Shown: in pieces, positions 47,683-59,049 of the stretch
How positions within the stretch are numbered: position 1 is the first letter of the stretch
Layout: every line of letters starts with the position of its first letter
Source: Medicago truncatula
Taxonomy: Eukaryota; Streptophyta; Magnoliopsida; Fabales; Fabaceae
NCBI RefSeq assembly: GCF_003473485.1
Contig: NC_053046.1
Coordinates: 12,844,001 to 12,908,000, forward strand
Direction of reading: 5' to 3'
Length of the DNA stretch: 64,000 bases
Made by a program: the position numbers and the translations under genes
The notes under the pieces: model-generated
Told to the model about the DNA's origin: nothing
Seen by the model: only the letters and a program-made list of their open reading frames with translations
The model's database searches: none

Positions 47683-48200
47683 TTTGAATAAGTTAAAATG
47701 AAATATATTACCACAAAAATAATTCATTCTCGCACAAGGTGTTCCATAATGAATTAGGAAAAGTTAACGGAATACAAAATTAATGATAACCAAACAATGA
47801 ATAAACATGAAAAGAAGAACTAGAGCTAAGAAATTGCTCCCAAACACAAAAGAGGGTATTGCCACAAAAAATGATAGTCAAAGTAAAAAATTAGATATTT
47901 TGCCTTTAACCACCCAAACGTTGGTAGCTTTACTTTATCCGAAACATGCTTTAGAGGTAACTCTTCATGCTTGAATATTCTTCTATTTCGTTGATTCCAT
48001 ATGAACCACACACATGAAAGTCAGATTAAATGCGCTGTTAGTTGATAATTCTTTGTCGGTCTTCGAAGATGACGAAACTACAGTAAGTGATATATAATAT
48101 GAGTCGGATATACTGTGTCGATGCCTACCCATTGTGTGACCATCGGCCAAATAGATCCATAAGAGCCGCAATTTAGGAATAGATGATCTACGTCTTCAAC
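47683..48200 (-). pseudogene. LINE ORF2 C-terminal fragment
   Basis: Minus-strand frames give YGSIWPMVTQWVGIDTVYP, then VWFIWNQRNRRIFKHEELPL and LPTFGWLKAKYLIFYFDYHF, the same end region as the LINE at 17397-19860 (WFATV.EIWKERNN..., WLKVKFNTLPFNFHGWW). Frameshifts present. Confidence 0.8.
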
Positions 48201-49115
48201 GAAGTCATAAATTTAGTTTAGGTGGACCAAGTTTAAGAGTATAAGATAAGATAGTAAAAATATAATAGCATATTAATATGAAAAGAAAAAATATATATGA
48301 AAGAACCGTAACCTCCGTTAGTCCTCCTTCTAACTCTATCCCTAAGTTCAGCTTTCAATGTTGGTGAGATAATTTTGTTGATAGATAATCTATAAGTACA
48401 TTTGCGGTACATTGAGTTTTAGATTTCCATACCTTGGTAACCCACCTGAACTATTAAGAAACTAAGAAAATGTGAAATGGAAGTGAAAGTAAATGCACAC
48501 CTTGACATTATTTATCACTAATTTGCATCGATTTGATTTCAACTATGTGCTTGGATAATTTCTGGGTCTTTAACATAAAACATATACAAAGATGAGGAGG
48601 AAAAAACAGATCTTATATCATATTTCATGAGCAAATATTTTTCTCGTGTGCACCATGATTAATACCGACACTAGTTAAACCAAACATCAAATATAATAAC
48701 CATGAGAACTTGATTTAGTAGGAAAAAAGACAGATCTTATATCATTTTTTTTTTTTTTGAGCAAAATCTTATATCATATTTTAGGTTTGAGAAATTCCAA
48801 TACCTTATTTCAGACCCCATCCCTGACCATGTTTTTGTAATATATACACATATGTGTGTGTGTGAAATTTTGTGTCACGTTATTTTACGGAAATTGTTTT
48901 TTGCATCGCGTTAAACTTACTTTTGTTGAATATTTTAACTATACATTTGATTATTGAAAAAAAAGAAAACTATACACTTGATTAGACAAGAATTGATCCT
49001 CAATTAAAGAAGTGGACCACAAAGTTTATGCCACCCGATGTACCACTTAAATATTAAATCCTCAACTCAAAGCAACTAAAGCAATTCATCCACGTCGAGA
49101 TTGATTGATTTATTA
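48201..49115. other. Intergenic DNA, no gene seen
   Basis: AT-rich; a local duplication of CAGATCTTATATCAT at about 48610 and 48730. Confidence 0.5.
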
Positions 49116-49117
49116 TA

Positions 49118-49432
49118 CTCCCTCCGTCCCTATATCTAAGCATCATTTAATTTTATTTTTGTCCTTAAATGTAAACCTCTTTTCAACTTATTAGATGTAT
49201 TTTCCTTAAAAAAAAACTTACTAGATGTATTTATTATTTTTTTCCTAAACATACCTCTAATTAATACAACTAACTTGTCTTAAAATTTAAAAAATCAAAT
49301 TTAATACACATACAAACAAAAGACAATTTGGTAATATTAATACACAAAACAGACACATTAATTACACCGACAACTTCTCTTTTAAAAAATGTGAAAAAAA
49401 CAAAGGGAACTAACACATGGGGACGGAGGGAG
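49118..49432. mobile_element. Stowaway-type MITE, 315 bp
   Basis: CTCCCTCCGTCCCTATATCT at the left and GGGGACGGAGGGAG at the right, flanked by TA (49116-49117, 49433-49434). The interior has a partial repeat of TTACTAGATGTATTT and no transposase. Confidence 0.85.
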
Positions 49433-49604
49433 TAATAGAAAGTGGTGACATCCCATGAGATGATAGCATCAGATACAGTACATTGAGGGCCAATTAGATC
49501 CAATGAAAGTGATTGATATATGTTCTTTGTCTTTTATTACTAATCCGCTAAGTGGGAGGATAATCAATCCATTGTAAATATTGATTTTTCTATTTTTTTT
49601 AAAA

Positions 49605-49880
49605 GAGATTAATCACTTTACTCCTTGAGTAAAAAAAAGTTGTTATTTTAGTTACTAAATGCTGATAAATTAAAAAATAGTCTCCGAATGTAGACTTTGT
49701 TAGTCAATTTAATCCTTAAATGCAGACTCTGTTAGTCAATTTAGTTATAAATGTAGACTTCGTTAATTACTTTAGTACCTAAAATGACCAACAAAATCTA
49801 CATTCAACGACTGTTTTGCAATTTCTCTGCATTCAGACTACTCATTTTTTATTCAAGGACTAAAGTGCTAATTCCCCCTC
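49605..49880. repeat. Probable MITE with imperfect inverted ends
   Basis: AGAGATTAATCACTTTACTC at the left and GGACTAAAGTGCTAATTCCC at the right are imperfect complements. GTAGACT(T/C)NGTTA(G/A)T is repeated three times internally. No target duplication is clear. Confidence 0.5.
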
Positions 49881-51775
49881 TTTTTAATTATTTTTTATTT
49901 TTTATAACACAACGTATTTTACTATTTAGCTACTCAAATAGGGTGAATTTATCTACGCTAAATAAGTTTATTTGCAAAATATTAGTAGAAATAAGAAAGG
50001 CAAAAAAAAGTATCACTTGTTAGATATCTTTCTTTGGTCAAACTTGATAGATAAATTTTTTATTTTTTTTTGAAGGATTGATAGATAAATTTATACTTCT
50101 TATTTTGACATTTTTCAATTCCAGTATTACCTATACAAGGAGCTTTGTCAACAACAAAACTTTATTAAGATACAACTCGTAAACATATTTTCAATTCCAG
50201 CTAGCTTCACCACTGCACTATTGTGTATGTTATGAATGAAACAGACGGTGGTGAATATATTTTACACTTGCATCTAGTCAAATAACATTAAATGTTATTT
50301 TTATAGATTATTTTCTAAAATATCTCTAAAAATATCTTTGACATGCTTCTTTGACATAGTAAACTTCTCCTGATATATGATTTCAAAACCATGAATCTTT
50401 CACATGTACATAGAAAGAAAGAAACTTTAGCCAACAAAGTTCTACATTCTCCCACTAAGTATTCCTTCCATTGAAAGAGGTTACAATGCTACAACCAGGA
50501 TACCAAATATTTCCTTTTCAACATCTCACCCCACATTCAAGGCTCACACCAAGGATATTATTAAGAGAGCTAAAGTGTAAGGTAGCTAAAAGTGATCAAG
50601 GATATCAAGAGAATTTTGAAATTTTGTGGGGATGAGAGAATCAATAGAAGGAGTATAAACATATCTTTATTTACCACCCTGCTAAATAAAGACCTGCTAG
50701 TTGGGCCTATTTTATGTGAGCTCTTATTTGCACCCTGTATGTTTTCTAATGTATCCCCTTCCTTGTAAGCATATTTTAAATACCTTTTTCTTGAAAGTAT
50801 GTTTTTGTACTACTTTTATATTTGTCTACAAATTAATTTTTGGAATACATAAATGTTCTCTATAAATTCCAGAATTTAATTCCATACTATTGATCTGAAA
50901 TGCATAAATAGGTCTTCTAGAATTTCAATGCCATAAGTTACTTTTTTTTTTTTTTGCATTTCTTTTAATTTTTTAATGTTTCAGAAGTTAAGTTCTGAAA
51001 GTAAATAAATTTATGTTTCTGACGTTCTTAATTTCTTATCGCACCCTTAATTAAGAACAGTATCAATGTATAATTTTAAGAAATCCACTTTAAGCAAGTG
51101 TGTCCATGTTTGCCAACTCAATTTCATGATGCTCACATAATTTTTACTTCTCATTAAAGGATTGGTTATGAAATATTTATGTTCCAAAGAGCAGCCGGTC
51201 ACATACTAAAATGAAAAATTGTTTGTTTTTTTTTTTTAATTTAAAAGAACCAAGTATAAAAAATGTGTATTCTAGAGACTATTTCGAAATAAATTATTAA
51301 AAAGAGCAAAAGTTTAAAAAAAAAAAAAGTATGCCGTTGGAAAAAAAAAAACTTGAGCCAATATAAATTTATTGTTTTTTTTTATTTTTTATTTTTGACA
51401 GAAGTTTATAGGTGAGTTGTTAATTTTTTATTTTTTTTGAAGAAACGAGTTGTCAATTTCTCTCAAAAAAATTGTTGTTGATTATATAAGTGGCTAAAAT
51501 AGAAAGAGCCAGACTAGCAAATAAACGATGCCCAATTTAGGTTAAAATAAACCAAAATCATCCCACACATAAAATTTGGTTAAGCTATTTATAAATAATT
51601 AAAAAAACAAATAATATGTGAATGGCTATGCTATGTTTACGGATTAGTAGATATTCATTCATATCCAACTCCAAACATGGAAACAAGTTAGTTGTTATGA
51701 TTAGTTTCATTTTCAAAACCTCTCTTGCATCCTTATCATGTTTTGTCCAACTTCAACCCCTTTGCTTTAATAATT
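49881..51775. other. Intergenic DNA upstream of the small-protein gene
   Basis: AT-rich with many A or T runs. No coding region supported. Confidence 0.5.
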
Positions 51776-51783
51776 TATATAAA
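51776..51783 (+). promoter_or_regulatory. TATA box of the small-protein gene
   Basis: TATATAAA lies 77 bp before the ATG at 51861, which would place the transcript start around 51810 with a leader of about 50 nt. Confidence 0.55.
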
Positions 51784-51860
51784 CATATTCCCTTTCCCAC
51801 TTCAAACCAACCAACCTAAGAAGATAGGAGGGTTTGGTTACTTGGGACACAAGAAACAAA

Positions 51861-52190
51861 ATGAGTCTCAGTTGCCTTACCTGCAGCCAAGTTCTACAAA
51901 GAACAGACTCATTTAGAGAATTATTCAAAGAAAAAGAAAATGAATATAGGGGAAATCGCAAGAAAGTCGAAAGAACTTGGTCCGGGAATATCCCTCCACC
52001 CAACAAAGAAATGACCAAAGGTGGGGCTGTGTCCAAGCTTAAGGTGAATCATCGTCGCAATCATAGTACTGGAAATATTCCTTTTTCGGACATGGCTGAA
52101 CCGAAATTGGTGAGGAGTAGTGGAATGAGAAGAGATTGGAGTTTTGAGAATTTGGATGAACAACAAGACCAAGGTGTGACTTGCCATTGA
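51861..52190 (+). CDS. Small conserved plant protein (109 aa), function unknown
   Basis: The ATG at 51861 is preferred over the in-frame ATG at 51834 because the segment MSLSCLTCSQVLQRTDSF resembles the N-terminus of a family of small plant proteins I know only as uncharacterised. The Cys-x-x-Cys pair (Cys5, Cys8) follows the start directly. The rest is hydrophilic and basic (KVNHRRNHSTGNIPF, MRRDWSFENLD) and ends CH. No signal peptide or membrane segment. A TATA box at the proper distance supports a real single-exon gene. The family assignment is from memory of sequence style, not from a search. Confidence 0.65.
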   Translation: MSLSCLTCSQVLQRTDSFRELFKEKENEYRGNRKKVERTWSGNIPPPNKEMTKGGAVSKLKVNHRRNHSTGNIPFSDMAEPKLVRSSGMRRDWSFENLDEQQDQGVTCH

Positions 52191-53762
52191 GATGATTAGA
52201 TCAACGAACATTATTATCACATTGGTTTTTCTGAATTGTGATACTTTGACTGTGGTGGAAATTAATGTAAAAATTGGGGAAGGGTGGGGGGTTAGAGTTA
52301 ATGTACATTATAAACATGGTGTTTCATGCGCTCGTACGATACACAAGCGCTTTTTTTGTGCTATTTATAATTTACATTCCTTACAAAAACCAAAGCCATC
52401 ATAGAATATGAACTTGTTCATATATTACATATTAATGGAAGCCAAGTGGGCAACAAGCTGCGTCGCTAACCCTTTACGATTTTTAGTTTTTCCCCTTCAG
52501 ATTCCTTGTAATTCATGGTTCAGTTTATAACATTTATTTAATTTTATCATAATTCTTTCTGTTGTGTACATTGTGATAGATATTTTAGATGTATTAAGCT
52601 TTAAAAGTAAATTGCATGTGATTGAACGTGTTCCTGCCATTCGTTCAAGTAATCCCTCATCCCATATAGCATCATTATTGTAGGAATGTTTGTAACCAAA
52701 TATTTATCAATGTTTTATTTGGTTGCAAACATTGATAAATATATTTGTAATCAAATAAAAATATGACACAAGATACTACATTCACGAACTGTGGGCATGT
52801 TTGTAATATTAAAAAAAAAAATGACACGAGGTACTACATTCACGAACTGTAGGATTGTTTGTAATATTAAAAAAAAAAAAACTGTTCCTGTCTCAAAAAA
52901 AAAAAAAATTGTTCCAGAAAAAAGGTAAAAGATAAAAAGAAATATAGAAAATAGAAAACCTTGTTTAATTGATATTATCATGATCTTTAAACCATGTTCC
53001 AGAAAGAAAAAAGAAAAAAACTCCCACATGCTCAAACCACTGGTCTGAATCAAATACCTCTTTCAATATTCAATTCAATTACAATAGTGAATAATTTGTA
53101 TATTTGTTATTTTTTGTATAATTAGATAGAAATCATGTTGTCAATTGATTAATATTGCACTTGATTGATATTTCATTTATTTGTTTTTTGATTAATTTAA
53201 GATTTTCTTTTTTAATTGTCACATTAGTGGAAAAGATATTTGCATCTTAAGCAAAAAGGAAACTAATGAAGGAAATGAAAAATATGATGATAATTTAGAA
53301 GCAAATATTGCTCATTAAGATGAAAATATTCTCTCAATAAGAACAAAATATGTAGAGTAAAAATGACATTTCTGAAAAAGTTAGCTAAAATGAAGCATAT
53401 CAATCACATTGCTATAACTCAATCAATATAATCCCCACAGAAAGGGGAATTTGACCTTATATTTTGATAAATGTGAACAAGAACCGTAGGAATAAAGTGA
53501 TGTTATTGCACAAGTTTGAATTGTTCAAAATGGTGCATTATAATTATTTGGAAAATAAGCATGTCTCTCTAAATATAGACTGAAATTATCATCATCTCTT
53601 CAATTAAGTCTGAAATGTTTAAGCAGAAAATGAGACAGAAACACATTTTTACTTGGTGCTCATAATTTCAAAGCTGGATAAACAATACTATATGAATTTT
53701 ACTTTACAACAGAAATTTCACTAGTAAAAGTACTCTTTAAAACAAGAAATGAAAAAAATTCA
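52191..53762. other. Intergenic DNA with a short tandem repeat
   Basis: A unit of about 65 bp (ATGACAC[AG]AG[AG]TACTACATT, then CACGAACTGT and TGTTTGTAATATTAAAAA) occurs twice at 52764-52879. Just before it, ATTTATCAATGTTTTATTTG / GCAAACATTGATAAAT forms an imperfect hairpin. The rest is AT-rich. Confidence 0.6.
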
Positions 53763-54275
53763 CTAGTTTTTCTTTCTTCTGGCTTCTGCTTTCCAATCTC
53801 TACGACCCAGAACAGTCCTAGGCGTTTCATTATAAACAACACTAGAAGATCCGGATTGAGTTTCCCTATCTAGCATTGTTTCTGACTTATTACCGATGCC
53901 TAAGCATGTCACAACGGGCACATTAGTTAGTGTCAAAGAATGATCAATAAACCCGTTCATCTCTTGATGCTTCACGATATGAGCTCGCCTTGCATCCTTT
54001 TTCCAATCTCGATTACAATATATGCGTGTCACGAAATTGTTGTAATTTCCGTTTGGTTGTAACTCTACTTGGACTGCTGCAGCCTGTTCTACAACAAAGG
54101 AGTTTGTGGTTCCAGCTTCTCGGCGCTTGCGAGCCCTGTATCTACGCTGTCTCTCTCGATTCTTCAGACGTCGAGTCAATAAGTCACCACGCCCTTTACT
54201 AGAATGTGCTCTTTGGTCAATGGATTTCATCATAGAATTGTCTTGTGAACCAGAAGAACTTTGCCTGTTTTCCAT
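53763..54275 (-). CDS. Basic-region protein (170 aa), plant-specific, function unknown
   Basis: Minus-strand ORF starting at the ATG at 54275 (MENRQSSSGSQDNS) and ending TAG at 53763. Residues about 35-55 (LTRRLKNRERQRRYRARKRR) resemble a bZIP basic region, but no leucine heptads follow; the next residues are EAGTTNSFVVEQAA. Two similar blocks occur later: CNRDWKKDARRAHIVKH and GRRDWKAEARRKKN at the very C-terminus, a repeated R-D-W-K-x-(D/E)-A-R-R motif. Probably nuclear because of its basic composition (inference). An AG acceptor immediately precedes the exon (boundary at 54295), so a 5'UTR exon is likely at 57025-57110. I do not know an assigned function for this family. Confidence 0.75.
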   Translation of the reverse strand: MENRQSSSGSQDNSMMKSIDQRAHSSKGRGDLLTRRLKNRERQRRYRARKRREAGTTNSFVVEQAAAVQVELQPNGNYNNFVTRIYCNRDWKKDARRAHIVKHQEMNGFIDHSLTLTNVPVVTCLGIGNKSETMLDRETQSGSSSVVYNETPRTVLGRRDWKAEARRKKN

Positions 54276-54309
54276 TTTCAGAGTAGGGTTATCATCTGCA
54301 CTAATCAAG

Positions 54310-57020
54310 TTAGATAAGGATGGTCAATAAGTTATTACTGATTAAGAACTTAATGCGAATAACAATTGATACGCAGTGTACAAGGATCTTGCACCAAGTG
54401 TAATTCTTGAAAAGAAAATAGAAAATGATGGAAAGATTAAGATTGGATGAAAGAAAATTATGATAAAGGTAAAAGAAACATGCGAGTATAATTAGACTGA
54501 GACGATGAAGAATATCACCGCATTCATTGGATGAATGATAAGATCACAAGGAGGAATTGCTACAAGAGATTGATGCTCTTGATAAGACATGTTTGTTTAA
54601 TCAAAAGCCCCCCAAAGGAGAAATGCTCTAAACTCACTTTTCAATTCTATGATTGAAAATTGCAAACACCTTCAAAGGTTGGTTTCAAATTGTACTACAA
54701 ACAAAATGCAAGGAAACCTACACAACTAAATGAGTTTGATTAATACACTCAAGAAATAAAATGAAAATGACTCTTGTATCTTCATCTTCATAGCTTGGTC
54801 CGAATTAGAACTTCAAATGTAATTATGGAAAATTTAAAATACTAAGAAAAACTCATATTATAATCAAGAATAGACAAGGTCTAACTCAACTGCAAAATTA
54901 GCTCAAAGAGGCAAGATTGGCCAAGTCAATATAAGCTATGAAGCGTATTGTCAAAGATATGTTTCTAAAATTGTCACCCATACAACAAATGTCCAACAAT
55001 CCTCACCAATTATTCGGTCAATTTTTTTTTTTTTTTATAGAATTAGACACGACTTAACTATGGTTTGGCACACGAAGTACCTATCTCAATAGAAAAAGAT
55101 TTCCTGTTGTATACAAATAACTTCTAGAATACCCAACTTCAAATATATAAAAAAATGTCAACATAAAAACGAAAAGGGAAAAAAAAAGGTCTCTAGCACA
55201 CTCCTTTTAGGGGGTATCAAGTGAGTAAGTGAGAGGAGATAAACTTGACAATACAGCCATATGCTCTAAAATAATATGCTCGTATATTTATCTATGCGAG
55301 TGTGTGCAGTTTAAACATTGCTTGTGTTGGTGTGCCTATGTTGTGTCTCGTGTCCATATTTGGTTACCTATTGATTGACGTGGATCCCTTCTCGTATTGT
55401 TCTTCCAAATAAGAAAACAAACAAACCAAAGGAAAAGTTTGAGATCTCACATTGACTAAAGATTCGACCAAATTACTCCTTATAAAGCTTGGTGACCATC
55501 ACTCCTGGGGATAGCTCTTGGGAACGAGTTAAGTCTGTCCCAAATTCTAGTTTGGTATCAGAGTTTATCCTATGCCTGTTATTCAACCACCGACATTTGT
55601 ATGTACTACATATGTCCAATCCTAGGCAAGAGGGAATGAGTTAAGATCTCACGACGACTAGATATATGTCAAAAGTAGTCCTTATAAAGCTTAAGAAATT
55701 CTTACTCCCTTGAACATTTTAAAACTTGTACCCCAATGTTTGTAAAAGGAAATTATATTAGACCAAAGTATCAAATCTAATTAGGAGCAATAAACACTCT
55801 TTGAAAAACTGTAAAACCACTCTAGCAACTATGTATGAAATAAACAGAAATAAAGTGACATAACTTTCTTGTCTTGTAATTTATTTAACGACAGTAAACA
55901 CTCATTAACAAAAGAGATAAAACGGCTCCGCCACTATATTTGAAGTAAATAGTATTAAAGTGACAATAAAGTCTTGTCTAATAACTTGTTGCAGTAATAA
56001 AAGAAACATTTTATCATGAGTAGTGGACTATGAGAATGGATCCTTTAGTGCTGTCAAAATTCTGCCATAGAGACGCCATGGCATTATGGCGTTGACGATT
56101 CTATACCAGCTGCCATTAGCCACAACACCTATTATATCCGTCACATTTTTGCCATAGGCTGCAATACCATATTTATAAAACGAGTTTACTAAAACCCGTC
56201 ATCTACCATTATTAACACTCGTGTTCTCTTAGCGAGATATGTAGTTATGCTAGAGGTTCCACTTCCATATACGTTATGCACCAACACGACCAACTTTTCT
56301 AGCGAGATATTTAGTTGTTATAACATGAAAACTAAAGGTGCACTTGTTTTGAGCATTTTAGGACAAGAGTAGCGAAATGGAGAATAGTAGACAATATAAG
56401 TGACACAATACCAACAATCACCACACATAAAGTAGACCAATGTCTAAGAAATTTCCCCCCCTTTGAGTTACATCCCCGAGGTTTACTACGTTGGGTAGGG
56501 AGGGAGAAGGATCAAGCAGCCTAAGTGGGATTTGGACAAGGTAATCCCACTCCGGACTATGTAGCACCAACACTTGACATTAAAGGTGTGTCTGTTGTTC
56601 AACACCAACACGACATAAACACATGCAGTTGCATTAACATACAATTATTTCATATTTTAAAATATGATGTCCAATGTCAATGTCGTGTCCAGTGTCCGGT
56701 GCTCTACAACTCGCAGAAGGTTGGTGCCAATTAGGATACACCTAGAGGGATAACTCTATAGAATACTTTATATTTCAATAAGCAAACAACAAGAAGAAGA
56801 ATATGACTGAAAACCCTGATCATAATAAAACTCAGCATCCAATCCAACCAATTCAGTGACAACACCCACAGGTAAAATGAGAAGTTAATTGAAGACAATA
56901 AAGGGTTATGTTATGAAACAAAAACAAAGAATAGAAAGTAAACATGAAAAGGGGTAATAGATATAGATAGATACTATGTTGAATTGAAATGCAGAAGAAG
57001 AGAGTGTTGTGTTGTTTAGT
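54310..57020 (-). other. Predicted long 5'UTR intron
   Basis: Bounded by GTAAAC at 57019-57024 and TTAGTGCAG before 54295, read on the minus strand. It holds repeats including a TRIM-like fragment and a TGTAGCACC...GGTGCTCTACA inverted-end repeat at about 56559-56710. No other coding region is seen. Confidence 0.5.
55431..55720 (+). mobile_element. TRIM-like LTR fragment with tRNA-Met primer-binding site
   Basis: TGAGATCTCACATTGACTAA... to CCCAAATTCTAG (about 55438-55550) is followed by TGGTATCAGAG (55553-55563), the primer-binding site used by many plant LTR elements. After a short internal stretch a partial second repeat begins (TAAGATCTCACGACGACTA at 55642, with CCTTATAAAGCTT in both). 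Too short for any coding domain, hence TRIM-like. Confidence 0.6.
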
Positions 57021-57024
57021 TTAC

Positions 57025-57110
57025 CTTGGAGTTGGAGGGTGCAGATCCAAACATGTTATGTTAGAGATGAGAGAGGAAAGTGTGTTGAATTGAAAGAAAG
57101 AGAGTTGACG
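57025..57110 (-). promoter_or_regulatory. Predicted 5'UTR exon with a short uORF
   Basis: Joined to 54295 by GT/AG splicing, the ATG at 57054 opens a 15-codon uORF (MFGSAPSNSKMITLL) whose TGA ends two bases before the main ATG. The arrangement depends on the predicted splice. The far boundary of the exon is approximate. Confidence 0.4.
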
Positions 57111-57279
57111 TTGGTGTTTTTCTAGATTCCTTCCTTGGAGCTGCAAATAAATAAACAGAAACAGTCACAGGTGGTTTTGTCCAGGAGGACACAACACAAT
57201 CTAACGTTTATTCTTGCAAACAAATTAAATCACAAATTTAATGAATAAATAATAAATTATGCCCGATTGCTATCACAAC

Positions 57280-57364
57280 GGGGTGGTGGCGCAGTTGGCT
57301 AGCGCGTAGGTCTCATAGCTTCTGAGTAATCCTGAGGTCGAGAGTTCGAGCCTCTCTCACCCCA
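57280..57364 (+). tRNA. tRNA-Met(CAT), elongator, with an 11-nt intron
   Basis: GGGGTGGTGGCGCAGTTGGC opens the acceptor stem and D-arm. The anticodon CAT is at 57314-57316, followed after one base by an intron of about 11 nt (57318-57328, GCTTCTGAGTA). The T-arm GAGAGTTCGAGCCTCTC and the 3' acceptor strand CACCCC with discriminator A follow. Plant elongator tRNA-Met is one of the two nuclear tRNA types that carry an intron. A T-rich stretch downstream (57368-57380) can serve as pol III terminator. Confidence 0.95.
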
Positions 57365-58455
57365 AGCCTTTTTATTCTTTCCTACCAGTTTATTTTATGA
57401 AATAACAGATTATTTATTTATTTCGTAAAAAAAACTCTGTTCTACATCTCTTGTTTTATAGAAGAGGAAATTGTGGGGTGCTGCAATTTTTTAACATGAC
57501 ACTCAATCCAAGTCTTAGAGAATTATTGTTTTTTTTTAATCCTTCAATTTTTAATCATACTCTGTCGAACGGCTCATCATAAGGGAACTTATTAACCACT
57601 TTGAACTCAATTATTTGATTTGAGAGGTATTATTCCAGACAAACATCATGTTTAGTCTACGAATTAGTTATTTCATTTACTTTCCATAGACATAAAGTAT
57701 GATGAAAGTCGTCTACAAATGCTAATTCAACTGTCAAAAATATCAAAATTGTTAGGTTGGATTTCGTGAACAAAATTCAAAGCCAATCTCCTCCACTTGC
57801 ATGTATGAGTTTCGATAGTTATATATAATTATTTCATCTATCTTTAATAAAAAAAAAATTATTTCTTCTATCTAAAAAAATATGATGAAAGTCCACACTT
57901 ACCATGGGTGAGAGCCTTAAATTTACGAATATGATCAATTAAAGGTGGTTGAGGATGATATTAAGAATGAGTTTCTCTGATAAGATTCACGATAGATAGA
58001 GAGATAGTAACTTAGTAAGATACTTTTTTTTTTTTTAAGGAAACTTAGTAAGATAAATGTTTTCACAATTTAAAATGAATTCATAGAGTTTTTTTTTTTT
58101 TTTTTTTTTAAGGAAAAATGAATTCATAAAGAGTTACAACTCTTTAGAAATAATTATTTTTGTCAAAATATAAACAACTCTAATCTTTGATGGCATCACA
58201 TGCTTATGCTTTCTTGGCCCACCCTTTAAATTTATTTTTCTGAAAAGGCCTACCTTAGATAAACTATATAGTACACTATTGTCGATTGTTTTATAGACAC
58301 AAGTGTATGACGAAGGTCGACGATGGAGACGCAAGCGTGTGATGAGCTATGTAAAAAAAGTGAGTTAGCTACTTCTTCAACTCAAATAACGTCTTTCTTA
58401 GAGTTATATACATTTAAAATGGTTTCTTTATATGCTCGAATTTAACTTTGGTGTG
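57365..58455. other. Intergenic DNA, no gene seen
   Basis: AT-rich with long T runs at about 58024-58037 and 58090-58110. The words GAATTCATA and ACTTAGTAAGATA are duplicated around these runs, which may be short poly-T insertions. Confidence 0.5.
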
Positions 58456-58726
58456 TAGTTTTTTTTGAATAAATCAAAATGGAATTAAATAACACACCAA
58501 ACAGCAGTCCCCAAGCATAAGGTGTGCTTAGGAACCCACTAAAAGTTACAAGAGTTTAAAAAATACAACAATCAGAGATAACACTAGCTAGCCAAGCCTA
58601 AACAAGCAAAAGGGTCTGACCATCATCTCTGCGTACCATAAACAAACACAACATTTTTAGTTTTCAGCCACCCCAAAGATAACAATTTAACCTTATCTAA
58701 CAATTGAGGGACAAGATTAACGGACT
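58456..58726 (-). pseudogene. LINE 3'-terminal fragment
   Basis: The minus strand gives LVPQLLDKVKLLSLGWLKTK, VVFVYGTQR, a stop and WSDPFACLGLA, then a tail ending in poly(A) (T at about 58459-58465). Homologous to the ends at 17540-17700 and 47683-47960. Confidence 0.8.
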
Positions 58727-58849
58727 ATTATTTATCTAACTACACAAAAATAATAGTTAGATAAAAATTTGTAAGAAGAACAGTTGAAAAGTTGTGATTT
58801 CTCCTAAATCATATATTTATATAGGATTATCAATTTTATTTGGCTTTTA

Positions 58850-59045
58850 TATCTGTTTAGTCCCTCTAAATAGGGATCATTTAAAAAATGGTCCCTGTAT
58901 TCGTTAATCCTGACAATTTGTCCTCCCAAAATTTAATAATTTAAAATTTCGTCCCTCTCCCCACTTAATCAATGTCACGTCACTAATTTGATAACGTTAC
59001 AATCACTGCCACACATGAAATTTCAATTTTGCCCTTAAGAAAATG
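58850..59045. repeat. One arm of a Mutator-type element
   Basis: TTAGTCCCTCTAAATAGGG, AAAATGGTCCCTGTATTCG, AATTTCGTCCCTCTCCCC: the GGTCC/GTCCCT-spaced pattern of these TIRs. The opposite arm is not found; the following LINE may have replaced it. Confidence 0.4.
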
Positions 59046-59049
59046 GCAA

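Noticed and set aside
52751..53053. 100-codon minus-strand ORF rich in Phe and Ile
   Set aside because: Arises from A-rich runs and a short tandem repeat; no domain.
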